A stretch of 17,718 bases of DNA from Streptomyces sp. NRRL WC-3618 (GCF_001280005.1 NZ_LGDW01000063.1:1-17718), one strand, 5' to 3'. Shown: positions 6,381-13,111, counted from the stretch's first letter. A program made the numbers and translations. Notes: generated from the letters alone by a model not told the origin.

Positions 6381-7271
6381 GTGCAGCAACCGGAAATGTT
6401 CACTGATCTGGACGTCGCGAGCGCGACCAAGTCGGTGATGAAGAAATTACCCGAGGTCACCCTGGCGTTCTGGACCATGAAGGTCGCCGCGACCACCCTC
6501 GGCGAGACGGCCGGCGACCTCTTCGCGCAGACCCTCAAGCTCGGCTACTTCCTGACCACGATCGCGCTGTTCCTGCTCTTCGTGGTGACGCTGGTCGTCC
6601 AGCTCAGGTCCAGCCGCTACAACCCGTTCTTCTACTGGACCGTGATCCTGTCGACCAGCATGGCCGGCACCACGATGTCCGACTTCATGAACCGGGACGC
6701 GAGCACCAAGTTCCTTTCCGGCGGCTCCACTTCCCTGGGCTGGGGACCACAGGGGCTCGGCCTGGGCTACCCCACCGGCGCGGCGATCCTCATCTCGGTC
6801 CTGCTGGTCATCTTCGCCGTCTGGAAGGCGACCGGGATGACCTTCCAGATCCGTGACATCGTCACCTTCCGCGGCGAGGCCCTGTTCTGGTCGGCGATCC
6901 TCGTCTCCAACACCCTCGGCACCTCCATGGGTGACTTCCTGTCCGACAGCTCCGGGCTCGGTTACGCCGGTGGCGCGCTGCTCGTGAGCGGGGCGCTCTT
7001 CGTTCTCGTCGCCCTGATGAAGGTGCCGGTGGTGCCGAACGTGCTGCTGTTCTGGATCGCGTTCGTCCTCACCCGCCCCCTGGGCGCCACGGCGGGCGAC
7101 TTCCTGACCAAGCCGATCGCCAAGGGCGGCCTGGACCTCGGCACGGCGGGTTCCTCTGCCGTACTGCTGGCCGTCCTGCTCGGTCTGGTGGCCTACGCGC
7201 AGGTCCAGGAACGCCGGACCACCACGCCGCGGCCGACGGAACGGGAGCCGGTCACTCAGCGGGACGACTGA
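6381..7271 (+). CDS. Four-repeat DUF347 (COG4705-like) membrane protein, copy 2, with a TTA codon
   Basis: A 296-residue paralogue of the preceding gene. Its four repeats are FWTMKVAATTLGETAGD (Asp46), FYWTVILSTSMAGTTMSD (Asp101), LFWSAILVSNTLGTSMGD (Asp185) and LFWIAFVLTRPLGATAGD (Asp240). The glycines sit at 41, 96, 180 and 235: the 55-residue spacing within each pair equals that of copy 1, while the central linker is longer and holds a Gly-rich insert (about 112-132). The shared N-terminal motif is KLPEVTLAFW here and NKVPEVTAYFW in copy 1. I chose GTG 6381 because GCGGAG lies 9 bases before it; ATG 6396 has a poorly placed site and the upstream ORF start at 6297 lacks one. Leu23 is a TTA codon, so translation probably needs the bldA tRNA. 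The gene ends 6 bases from the convergent kinase gene. Function unknown. Confidence 0.87.
   Translation: MQQPEMFTDLDVASATKSVMKKLPEVTLAFWTMKVAATTLGETAGDLFAQTLKLGYFLTTIALFLLFVVTLVVQLRSSRYNPFFYWTVILSTSMAGTTMSDFMNRDASTKFLSGGSTSLGWGPQGLGLGYPTGAAILISVLLVIFAVWKATGMTFQIRDIVTFRGEALFWSAILVSNTLGTSMGDFLSDSSGLGYAGGALLVSGALFVLVALMKVPVVPNVLLFWIAFVLTRPLGATAGDFLTKPIAKGGLDLGTAGSSAVLLAVLLGLVAYAQVQERRTTTPRPTEREPVTQRDD
6447..6449 (+). other. Rare TTA leucine codon (probable bldA-dependent translation)
   Basis: In the frame starting at 6381, codon 23 (MKKLPEV) is TTA. I found no other in-frame TTA in the intact genes of this window. In Streptomyces the only tRNA reading UUA is the product of bldA, which matures late in growth, so TTA genes are usually tied to development or secondary metabolism. 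Confidence 0.85.
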
Positions 7272-7277
7272 GTCCGG

Positions 7278-8648
7278 TCACCCGACAGGCAGGTCGACCC
7301 GGAAGCGTGCTCCACCCGTGTGACCGGGATCGTGGGACACCTCGCCGCCGACGGCGCGGGCCAGGCGCCGTGCGAGCGGCAGTCCGAGGCCGGCGCCGTC
7401 GTGTCCGTCGCCGGTGTCGGCGCGGCGGCCGGGCTGGAAGAGGTCGTCGACGAACGCCGCCGGCACGCCAGGACCGTCGTCGGTGACCTCGATACGCACG
7501 CTGCCGGGCAGCTGCCGCGCGGACACGGTCACCGTGGAGAAGGCGTAGCGGACCGCGTTGGCCAGCAGCGGGCTGACGACGCGTTCGAGGAGGGCGGACG
7601 CGACTCCCGCCCGCACGCCTGGATCCGCCACGTCGACGAAGATCTTCACTCGCTCCCGTGTGTCGAGATTCCCGGCCAGCCGTTGCAGGACGGGGGGGAC
7701 GGCGGTGGTGCCGGGGGCTGTCGAGGTGTTCTGACCTCTGTCCCGGGCGTCGTTGAGAAGTGTGTCGCAGATGGTGCGCATGGACTGGGCGGCCTCGGTG
7801 ATCACTCCATGGGTGGCGCGGGTCTCGGCATCGGTGCGTGGGCGTGCCCGCCACCAGTCGAGCTCGATGATGATCCGGGTGAGCGGGGTGCGCAGTTCGT
7901 GGGACAGCTCGCCGGTCAGCTGCTGCTCGTGGCGCAGCACGGTGCGGATACGGTCCAGCAGAGTGTCCAACGAGGAGCCCAGGCGGACGAGTTCGGCCGG
8001 ATGGCCTTCGGTGCCGAAGCGTTCGTCGGAGGCGACGGCGCTCCACTGGGTGGCCTGGTCGGTCATGGTGCGTACGGGGCGCAGCGCCCGTCCGACGGCC
8101 AGGCGCGTCAGCGCGTAGGTGCACGCGAGCATGACGGCGTCCAGGATCAGAGAACCGAGCAGCAGGGTGTCGGCCGAACTCCGGTAGGGCCCCAGGTCCA
8201 GGGCCGTGACCACGGTGGCGTCGTGACGGCCGCCCACGAGATCCGCGCACAGGCGTACGGCGTGCGGGCTTTGAGCGTCGACGGTCGAGCAGGCTCGTTT
8301 CCGTTGTGCGGCGAGCCGGTCGGCGGCCCGGGTCAGCGTGCTGTCGGCCGTCGTGGCGGGCGGCTGCTCCAGCAGTTGTGTCCCGGCGTAGATCCACACG
8401 TTCGCGTCGAGGAGGCGGTCGTTGACGGTCTCCAGAACCCGCACCCGGGGACCTGTGGTGTCGATGGTCGTGGCGACGGCCGCGGCACGGTTGCGCAGTT
8501 GGTCGTCCGCCTGGTGCCGCAGGTGCCGGTCCATCACGGTGTTGAACGCCACCGTCAGCACGGTCATCAGCAGCGCGGCGGTGGTCAGCGCCACGAGGGA
8601 GAGCCGACCGCGCAGGGTACGGGGCAACAGGCGGTGCAGCGGGTTCAT
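7278..8648 (-). CDS. OmpR-partner sensor histidine kinase with extracytoplasmic Cys pair
   Basis: A 456-residue class I sensor kinase. It has a first membrane helix (about 17-37), an extracytoplasmic domain of about 125 residues, a second helix (about 160-182), a HAMP-like linker (to about 240), a HisKA domain with the phosphoacceptor His250 (GELSHELRTPLTR) and an HATPase domain: N-box around Asn364 (LLANAVRYA), G1 (TDDGPGVP) and G2 (GAGLGLPLARRLA). The sensor domain contains exactly two cysteines, Cys120 and Cys134, which could form a disulfide or bind metal; the signal is unknown. ATG 8648 overlaps the regulator stop as ATGA, and SD-like spacing from the regulator end supports coupling. It is the last gene of the operon that begins with DedA. 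It converges with the second DUF347 gene, which carries an OmpR-type binding pattern in its promoter. Confidence 0.93.
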   Translation of the reverse strand: MNPLHRLLPRTLRGRLSLVALTTAALLMTVLTVAFNTVMDRHLRHQADDQLRNRAAAVATTIDTTGPRVRVLETVNDRLLDANVWIYAGTQLLEQPPATTADSTLTRAADRLAAQRKRACSTVDAQSPHAVRLCADLVGGRHDATVVTALDLGPYRSSADTLLLGSLILDAVMLACTYALTRLAVGRALRPVRTMTDQATQWSAVASDERFGTEGHPAELVRLGSSLDTLLDRIRTVLRHEQQLTGELSHELRTPLTRIIIELDWWRARPRTDAETRATHGVITEAAQSMRTICDTLLNDARDRGQNTSTAPGTTAVPPVLQRLAGNLDTRERVKIFVDVADPGVRAGVASALLERVVSPLLANAVRYAFSTVTVSARQLPGSVRIEVTDDGPGVPAAFVDDLFQPGRRADTGDGHDGAGLGLPLARRLARAVGGEVSHDPGHTGGARFRVDLPVG

Positions 8649-9307
8649 GACAGGCGGTGTCCGATCCCGCGCGCCGTGGTCAGGCTCAGGCCGCTGCCGG
8701 CCTCGCGTAGCTTGCGGCGCAGCCGGCTCAGGTACTGGTCGAGGGTGTTGTCGTTGACCTGCGCGCCGTCCGGCCAGGCGGCCCGGACCAGGTCGCGCCG
8801 GCCCACGATGGCGCCGCCGGCGGCCACGAGCGTGGCCAGCAGCCGGAACTCCGTCGGGGACAGCTCGACGTCGGCTTCGCCGACTCGCGCGGTGTGCCGG
8901 GTCGAGTCCAGTAGCAGATCCCCGGCGGTGGCCACGGCCGGTGGGCCGGCGCGTTTGATGGCGGCCCGTAGCCGGGCGACGAGTTCGGCGAGGTGGAACG
9001 GCTTGGGCAGGTAGTCGTCGGCCCCGGCCGAGAATCCGGACAGCCGGTCGGTGAGGTGGTGGCGGGCCGTCAGGAAGATGATCGGGGCGGTGAAGCCGTT
9101 GGCGCGCAGCGCCTGGCACACGTCCCGTCCGTCTGCGTCGGGCAGACCCACGTCCAGGACGACCGCGGCGATGCTGTCGGTGGCCAGTCTCAGGGCGGTG
9201 GCGCCGTCGGCGGCGAGCACCGGCTCGAAGTCCTCGTCGAGCAGGCCGCGGCGCAGCACGTCACGCAGGGCGTGATCGTCCTCGACGACCAGGATCTTGT
9301 GGTGCAT
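8645..9307 (-). CDS. OmpR/PhoB-family response regulator
   Basis: A 220-residue winged-helix response regulator. The receiver domain has Glu9-Asp10-Asp11 (ILVVEDDHA), phosphoacceptor Asp52 (AVVLDVGLPDADG), Thr80 (IIFLTAR) and Lys102 (DDYLPKPFHL). The effector domain (about 125-220) shows the OmpR winged helix: LSPTEFRLLATLVAAGGAIV, then VNDNTLDQYLSRLRRKLRE and a C-terminal wing (TTARGIGHRLS). The ATG at 9307 has GGAGGA just upstream. Its first 47 bases overlap the end of the PAP2 gene in another frame. By location and family it is the prime candidate to bind the GTTCAGG direct repeats before the two DUF347 genes; this is inference, and the phosphate regulator PhoP, which also uses 11-nt direct repeats, is the alternative. 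Confidence 0.95.
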   Translation of the reverse strand: MHHKILVVEDDHALRDVLRRGLLDEDFEPVLAADGATALRLATDSIAAVVLDVGLPDADGRDVCQALRANGFTAPIIFLTARHHLTDRLSGFSAGADDYLPKPFHLAELVARLRAAIKRAGPPAVATAGDLLLDSTRHTARVGEADVELSPTEFRLLATLVAAGGAIVGRRDLVRAAWPDGAQVNDNTLDQYLSRLRRKLREAGSGLSLTTARGIGHRLS

Positions 9308-9953
9308 GGTCCTCCGTCGGATTTTCCGGCGTACGGGTGGTGCCGTGAACGAACGATGCGGGCAGCCACCGGGCCATCGCGTACAGGCACACTCCGAGCC
9401 ATCCGGTGGCGAACAGCCAGCCCCCGATGACGTCGCTGAACCAGTGCACGCCGAGATAGACGCGGGACAGGCCCACCAGTACGCCCCAGCACCCGATGAC
9501 GGCCCGGAGCGAGGTGGCGCCGCGTGGGGCGCGCAGCGAGAGGGCGACGATCAGGAGCCCGGCGGCGAGGGCAGCTGTGGTGGTGTGGCCCGAGGGGAAG
9601 GCCCAGCCGCCGGCCGACGCCGCCCAGTCGGCGTGCGGCGGACGCGGTCGCTGGAGGAGTTCCATCACCCCGTACCGCATCGCCTGCCCGCATCCCAGGC
9701 AGGCGACGCTCAGCGCGGCGGCCCACATCCGTTGCCGCGCCGTTCGCCCTGCCACCACGCCGGCCAGCGTCGCGAGGACATACGGGACGGCGCCGCTGCC
9801 GGTGTCGGTCACCCCTCGGGCCAGCGCCGTCGTCACGTCCGGGCGATGGGCGAGCGACCAGGTCAGGAAACCGTCGTCCATCCACAGTGGAGCGCCGTCC
9901 TGGCCGATCACCACCCAGGTGACGGCCAGGTCGGCGGCGTCGCGCCGGTTCAT
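9261..9953 (-). CDS. PAP2-family membrane phosphatase, C1 lysine replaced
   Basis: A 230-residue PAP2-superfamily protein with about five or six membrane segments, probably acting on a lipid phosphate or pyrophosphate such as undecaprenyl pyrophosphate. The three signature motifs are visible: C1 at 97-105 (MELLQRPRP), C2 PSGH at 120-123 and C3 SRVYLGVHWFSD with Arg164, His170 and Asp174. The family pattern begins C1 with Lys (K-x6-RP), but here that position is Met97, which may alter or reduce catalysis; the nucleophile His170 and acid-base His123 are present. The ATG at 9953 overlaps the upstream PAP2 stop as ATGA. The hydrophilic tail runs 47 bases into the regulator gene. Second of two adjacent PAP2 genes in the DedA-led operon. 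Confidence 0.88.
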   Translation of the reverse strand: MNRRDAADLAVTWVVIGQDGAPLWMDDGFLTWSLAHRPDVTTALARGVTDTGSGAVPYVLATLAGVVAGRTARQRMWAAALSVACLGCGQAMRYGVMELLQRPRPPHADWAASAGGWAFPSGHTTTAALAAGLLIVALSLRAPRGATSLRAVIGCWGVLVGLSRVYLGVHWFSDVIGGWLFATGWLGVCLYAMARWLPASFVHGTTRTPENPTEDHAPQDPGRRGRSRPA

Positions 9954-10549
9954 GGGGCCGTCACCAGCGGGCGCATGCGGCTGGAGGCGATCCGCCGGCC
10001 CACGGGTCGCGACCACCGCCGCACGGCGGTCATCGACAGGAGCGCGACGAGCCCGCCGACCAGCACTCCGGCCACGACGTCGTGCGGATAGTGGGCGCCG
10101 ACCCACACCCGGGAGACCGCCATCGCCAGAGCGGCCACGGCCGCGCCCGCTCCCAGCCGACGGGAGACGAAGAACAGAGCCACGGCGGCGGAGGCGGCGA
10201 TCGTTGCATGGTTACTGGGGAAGGACCAGTCCCCGGGTGCTGGACACGCCTCCAGGGTCCTCACGCGCAGGTTCTGGCACGGCCGGTCCTCGCGCACCAG
10301 CAGTTTCACCACGGCATCCACGCCGTACGCCGCGACCACGACCACCGGCACGGCCAGGGCGGTCACCGCCGCAGCGCTGCCGACCCGGCGCGCGAACCAC
10401 CAGCCGACGCCTGCGAGGACGGCGAACACCGCGAGTCCGTACGTCGACCAGAGCGACACAGCCCCGTTCAGCCAGCCAGGCGCGTGCCGGGCCAGCCGCA
10501 CCACGTCCAGGTAGGCGGAGCCGTCGATCGACGACCCGTCGAAGGCCAT
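9950..10549 (-). CDS. PAP2-family membrane phosphatase (complete signature)
   Basis: A 199-residue PAP2-superfamily protein with all three motifs: KLLVREDRP (Lys82, Arg89), PSNH (111-114, His114) and SRVWVGAHYPHD (Arg147, His153, Asp157). A Cys91/Cys102 pair lies in the loop after C1. Such small membrane PAP2 proteins dephosphorylate lipid pyrophosphates or phosphatidate; with DedA next door, undecaprenyl carrier recycling is the leading idea. Start: ATG 10549, or GTG 10555, which overlaps the DedA stop as GTGA and adds two residues; a GGGGAG site precedes both, so the choice is uncertain. A far upstream start would overlap the DedA gene heavily and is rejected. It differs substantially from its neighbour PAP2, so the two are not a recent duplication. 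Confidence 0.92.
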   Translation of the reverse strand: MAFDGSSIDGSAYLDVVRLARHAPGWLNGAVSLWSTYGLAVFAVLAGVGWWFARRVGSAAAVTALAVPVVVVAAYGVDAVVKLLVREDRPCQNLRVRTLEACPAPGDWSFPSNHATIAASAAVALFFVSRRLGAGAAVAALAMAVSRVWVGAHYPHDVVAGVLVGGLVALLSMTAVRRWSRPVGRRIASSRMRPLVTAP

Positions 10550-10551
10550 GA

Positions 10552-11220
10552 TCACCTGTCTCCCCCCTTGGACGCGGTGTTCCGGCGGGCCCGGTACACC
10601 TCGGCAAGGAGAGGCGTCAGCGACACGACGACGATCAACGCCACCAGCGGGAGCAGGTAACGGTCGACGTTCGGGATCGACGAGCCCAGCGCATACCCCG
10701 CGAGGGTGAGGCCGACGCTCCACACGAGCCCACCGGCGATCTGCCATAGCGTGAATGTCCGCACCGGCACCTGAAGCGCTCCCGCCACCGGATTGAGCAC
10801 GGTCCGCACCACGGGCACGAACCGGGCCAGCACGATGGCCTTCGCGTGCCCGTACTTCTCCAGCAACTCCTCAGCCCGGTGCGCCCCCCGGTGCAGCCGG
10901 GGCGAATGACTACGAGCGAGCAGCGCGCCGCCCGCTCTTCTCCCGAGCAGATATCCGCACTGCGCCCCGGCGAGCGCACCGACGGCCGCGGCCACCAGCA
11001 GGGGCCCGAGCGACAGCTTCACCCCGCTGTCGGCCGTGCCGGTGCACAGCAGCCCCGCCGTGAACAGCAGCGAGTCGCCCGGCAGGAAGAAGCCGATCAG
11101 CAAGCCCGTCTCGGCGAACAACACCACCCCCACCCCCAGCACCCCGAAGGCGGCCAGCAGAGAATGGGCATCGAGCACGTTGACAGCGAGCTGCGACGAC
11201 AGGTGGACGGGTGTGGACAT
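10552..11220 (-). CDS. DedA-family membrane protein (putative lipid-carrier transporter)
   Basis: A 222-residue DedA/SNARE-associated family protein. Conserved features include an N-terminal re-entrant region (FAETGLLIGFFLPGDSLLF) with Glu37 and Asp49, and ARFVPVVRTVLNPVAGAL with Arg133 and Arg139. The 12- and 6-residue spacings match the Glu/Asp and Arg/Arg pairs known to be essential in the E. coli DedA proteins YqjA and YghB. DedA proteins need proton-motive force, and some members recycle undecaprenyl phosphate across the membrane. This is the first gene of a minus-strand operon continuing with two PAP2 phosphatases and a two-component pair. The ATG at 11220 has a purine-rich AAGGGG upstream. 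Its promoter must lie in 11221-11345, the gap shared with the divergent BlaI-type repressor gene. Confidence 0.92.
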   Translation of the reverse strand: MSTPVHLSSQLAVNVLDAHSLLAAFGVLGVGVVLFAETGLLIGFFLPGDSLLFTAGLLCTGTADSGVKLSLGPLLVAAAVGALAGAQCGYLLGRRAGGALLARSHSPRLHRGAHRAEELLEKYGHAKAIVLARFVPVVRTVLNPVAGALQVPVRTFTLWQIAGGLVWSVGLTLAGYALGSSIPNVDRYLLPLVALIVVVSLTPLLAEVYRARRNTASKGGDR

Positions 11221-11254
11221 CGTCGCGACCCCTTCGGTCCGGCGGAGCGGGCGC

Positions 11255-11272
11255 GTCGTAGCAGTCGTAGCA
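11255..11272. repeat. Two perfect tandem 9-bp copies of GTCGTAGCA
   Basis: GTCGTAGCA occurs at 11255-11263 and again at 11264-11272, directly upstream of the DedA gene (minus strand). It may be a regulator site for the DedA operon or simple slippage. Its short length makes chance possible. Confidence 0.5.
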
Positions 11273-11285
11273 GCACCCGACCAGT

Positions 11286-11303
11286 GACTACAATTCTGTA
11301 GAC
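11286..11303. promoter_or_regulatory. BlaI-type operator, site 1
   Basis: GACTACA-ATTC-TGTAGAC is a near-perfect inverted repeat (one mismatch) in the gap between the DedA and blaI-type genes. The TACA/TGTA half-sites resemble known BlaI/MecI/CopY operators. It lies 43 bases before the repressor ATG, where it would overlap promoter elements. Confidence 0.65.
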
Positions 11304-11304
11304 G

Positions 11305-11322
11305 GTCTACTGAACTGTAGAC
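11305..11322. promoter_or_regulatory. BlaI-type operator, site 2
   Basis: GTCTAC-TGAACT-GTAGAC has perfect 6-bp arms. Its centre lies 19 bp from that of site 1, about two helical turns, so two dimers could bind on one face. This is the most AT-rich stretch nearby and directly precedes the GTGAGGA ribosome site of the repressor gene, which suits autoregulation. Confidence 0.65.
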
Positions 11323-11345
11323 GATAGGGGGTGAGGATCGTTCCC

Positions 11346-11717
11346 ATGACCGACCCGAAGGACGAACGCCGACCTGCCGGCGAGCTCGAAGCGGCCGTCA
11401 TGGCCGCACTGTGGGCCGCCGACGCACCGCTCACCCCGGCACAGGTACAGATCGAGCTCGCCTCCGGCCTCGCCCGGACGACGGTGACGACGATCCTGTC
11501 CCGCCTCCATGACAAGGGCGTCGTCGGCCGCGAGCGACACGGACGCGGCTACGCGTACGTCCCGGTGCAGGACGCCCCCGGGCTGACCGCCCAGCGCATG
11601 CACACCGAACTCGACCGGGACACCGACCGCGAGACAGTCCTCGCCCGTTTCGTCGCCCGGCTCAGCCCCGACGACGGGGAACTGCTGCGCCAACTGCTGG
11701 AGGCCGACGAGCAGTGA
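11346..11717 (+). CDS. BlaI/MecI/CopY-family winged-helix repressor
   Basis: A 123-residue repressor. The winged helix spans about 12-75: GELEAAVMAALWAADAPLTP, then LARTTVTTILSRLHDKGVV and the wing RERHGRGYAYVPV. A C-terminal dimerisation helix region follows (VLARFVARLSPDDGELLRQL). In the family, repression is lifted when a partner metalloprotease triggers cleavage of the repressor; that partner is encoded next, overlapping by GTGA. ATG 11346 is chosen because GAGGA lies 8 bases upstream; the GTG at 11331 has no room for a ribosome site. Two inverted repeats just upstream fit autoregulation, and since the DedA operon leaves the same gap in the other direction it may be co-controlled. A degenerate relative lies at 2260-2513. 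Confidence 0.93.
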   Translation: MTDPKDERRPAGELEAAVMAALWAADAPLTPAQVQIELASGLARTTVTTILSRLHDKGVVGRERHGRGYAYVPVQDAPGLTAQRMHTELDRDTDRETVLARFVARLSPDDGELLRQLLEADEQ

Positions 11718-12643
11718 TCGCCCTCCTGCTGCTTCCGCTCCTGCTGCCCTTCACCTTGCCGGTACTGGCCCGGCGCGCCCTCGCCCGCCTCGACCCGGTC
11801 ATCGCCCTGCGCACGCTGACCGCCTGCGCTCTGGCGTGCGCCGGTGCGTGCGTGGCCGCCCTCGGCGCCGTCGTGCTGATCGGACTGCTCAAGCTCTCCC
11901 TCTTCGCGGCGCTCGGCGACCTCATCCACCCCCTGCGCACCCCCTCCAACCTGCTCGCCCTCCCGGCCGCCGCGCTCGCCACCGGCGCGCTCACCCTCGG
12001 CACCTGGACCCTCGCCCGCTCAGCCCTGCGGCAGGTCCGGGCATTCCGTACCGCCCGCACGGAGGCCGACCGCCGTCCCGCCGCCGGCGACCTGTGCGTC
12101 GTCCACTCACCGCACCCAGACGCGTACGCCCTGCCCGGCAGACCCCACCGGATCGTCGTCACCACCGCGATGCTGCGCAGCCTCGGCCCCGCCGAACGAG
12201 AAGCCCTCTTCGCCCACGAGCGGGCTCACAACGCGGGCGGCCACCACTACTTCCTGGCAGCCGCCGAACTCGCCGCCCACTGCCACCCCGCGCTCCACGC
12301 CACACGTGTCACCCTCCGGCTCGCCGCGGAACGCGCCGCCGACGAGAGTGCCGCTGCCACCGTCGGCGACCGCCGCCTGCTCGCCCGGGCCATCGCCCGC
12401 GCCGCCCTCGCGGGGGACGCTCAGCACTCCACCCGCCCGGACTTCGCCCCCGGGGCCACCACGGGCCCCGTTCCGCAGCGGGTCGCAGCCCTCCTCACCC
12501 CTGGCGACAGCCGCTCGAAATCCACACGATGGATCGCCCTGCTCCTCACCGTCTGCGCGATCCTCCCCGCCGCGACCGCGACGACCGGTGTGCTGGCCTT
12601 CCACCACGAGGTCGAGGTCGCCCAAGGCGAAGAGAGCCGCTGA
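11714..12643 (+). CDS. M56-family membrane metalloprotease (BlaR1/MecR1-like, no penicillin sensor)
   Basis: A 309-residue membrane zinc protease. Hydrophobic segments lie at about 2-20, 36-63 and 80-103, and a last one at about 271-296. The gluzincin motif HERAH is at 168-172, and LAAERAADESAA (Glu206, Asp210) supplies the probable third zinc ligand. In BlaR1/MecR1 this protease domain is followed by an extracellular penicillin-binding sensor; here the protein ends shortly after the last helix with a 15-20 residue tail, so any signal must come from the membrane domain or a partner. GTG 11714 overlaps the repressor stop as GTGA. The pair is the standard repressor/anti-repressor arrangement of actinomycetes. 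Expected role: relieve repression by the BlaI-type protein on envelope stress, which is inference. Confidence 0.92.
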   Translation: MIALLLLPLLLPFTLPVLARRALARLDPVIALRTLTACALACAGACVAALGAVVLIGLLKLSLFAALGDLIHPLRTPSNLLALPAAALATGALTLGTWTLARSALRQVRAFRTARTEADRRPAAGDLCVVHSPHPDAYALPGRPHRIVVTTAMLRSLGPAEREALFAHERAHNAGGHHYFLAAAELAAHCHPALHATRVTLRLAAERAADESAAATVGDRRLLARAIARAALAGDAQHSTRPDFAPGATTGPVPQRVAALLTPGDSRSKSTRWIALLLTVCAILPAATATTGVLAFHHEVEVAQGEESR

Positions 12644-12654
12644 CGGCCCAGCGC

Positions 12655-12861
12655 CTATTGACGAACCCACTCCGCGTCGACGCGTTGGTGGTCGCCGATC
12701 TCCTCGGCACCCTCATGCTGCCCACCGGAGCCGTACACGATGGTCAAACGCCAGAACGGGCCGCCCAGGACGTACCCTGTGGCGCCCCGGACGGCCGACC
12801 CCGCCTGCGGCGCGTCGCCCTGGCCTGGGTACAGGCGTGCTGCGGGACGGTCGTCACTCAC
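12655..12861 (-). CDS. Possible small hypothetical protein (weak)
   Basis: A minus-strand frame from GTG 12861 to TAG at 12655 encodes 68 residues beginning MSDDRPAARLYPG and containing YVLGGPFWRLTIVYGSGG and EEIGDHQRVDAEWVRQ. About four fifths of codons end in G or C, and composition looks protein-like rather than like a shadow frame. There is no clear ribosome site before the GTG and no known domain that I recognise. It may be a small gene, the tail of a lost gene, or chance. Confidence 0.3.
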   Translation of the reverse strand: MSDDRPAARLYPGQGDAPQAGSAVRGATGYVLGGPFWRLTIVYGSGGQHEGAEEIGDHQRVDAEWVRQ

Positions 12862-13055
12862 GTCTCACGTCATGGCGACTGAACCGATGCCCCCCGAGGC
12901 AGTCGGGCACTTGCGCCGGACACCGGCGAGACGGCCCGCATCGAAGGAGGCGATGTGCGTCCTTCGACGCGCCGCCGGGCCTCATCCCGGACTGAAGCCC
13001 CAGGCCGGACCGAGCGGACTGGCTGTCGCCGCCCCCATTCCCCGGTGACGGACAG
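12862..13055. other. Intergenic stretch with nothing recognised
   Basis: Together with 12644-12861 this is a 450-base gap between the M56 protease gene and the glutathione peroxidase gene. Apart from the weak small frame above and the terminator just downstream, I see no RNA gene, repeat or conserved motif. Frames crossing it have low-complexity, Arg/Pro-rich translations typical of non-coding GC-rich DNA. Confidence 0.5.
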
Positions 13056-13087
13056 CCGGGCCCCCTTGCGACTGGCAGGGGGCCCGG
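13056..13087. terminator. Strong GC-rich hairpin terminator
   Basis: CCGGGCCCCCT (13056-13066) pairs perfectly with AGGGGGCCCGG (13077-13087) across a 10-base loop. It sits 24 bases downstream of the glutathione peroxidase stop on the minus strand and could also stop transcripts arriving from the M56 gene on the plus strand. There is no U-run, which is common for actinomycete terminators. Confidence 0.75.
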
Positions 13088-13111
13088 CCTCTTGGGGGAT
13101 GGGGCACAGGG

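Noticed and set aside
12740..13048. 102-codon plus-strand frame in the gap after the M56 gene
   Set aside because: Arg/Pro-rich, no ribosome site and no recognisable motif, and it runs toward the terminator without a coding signal.
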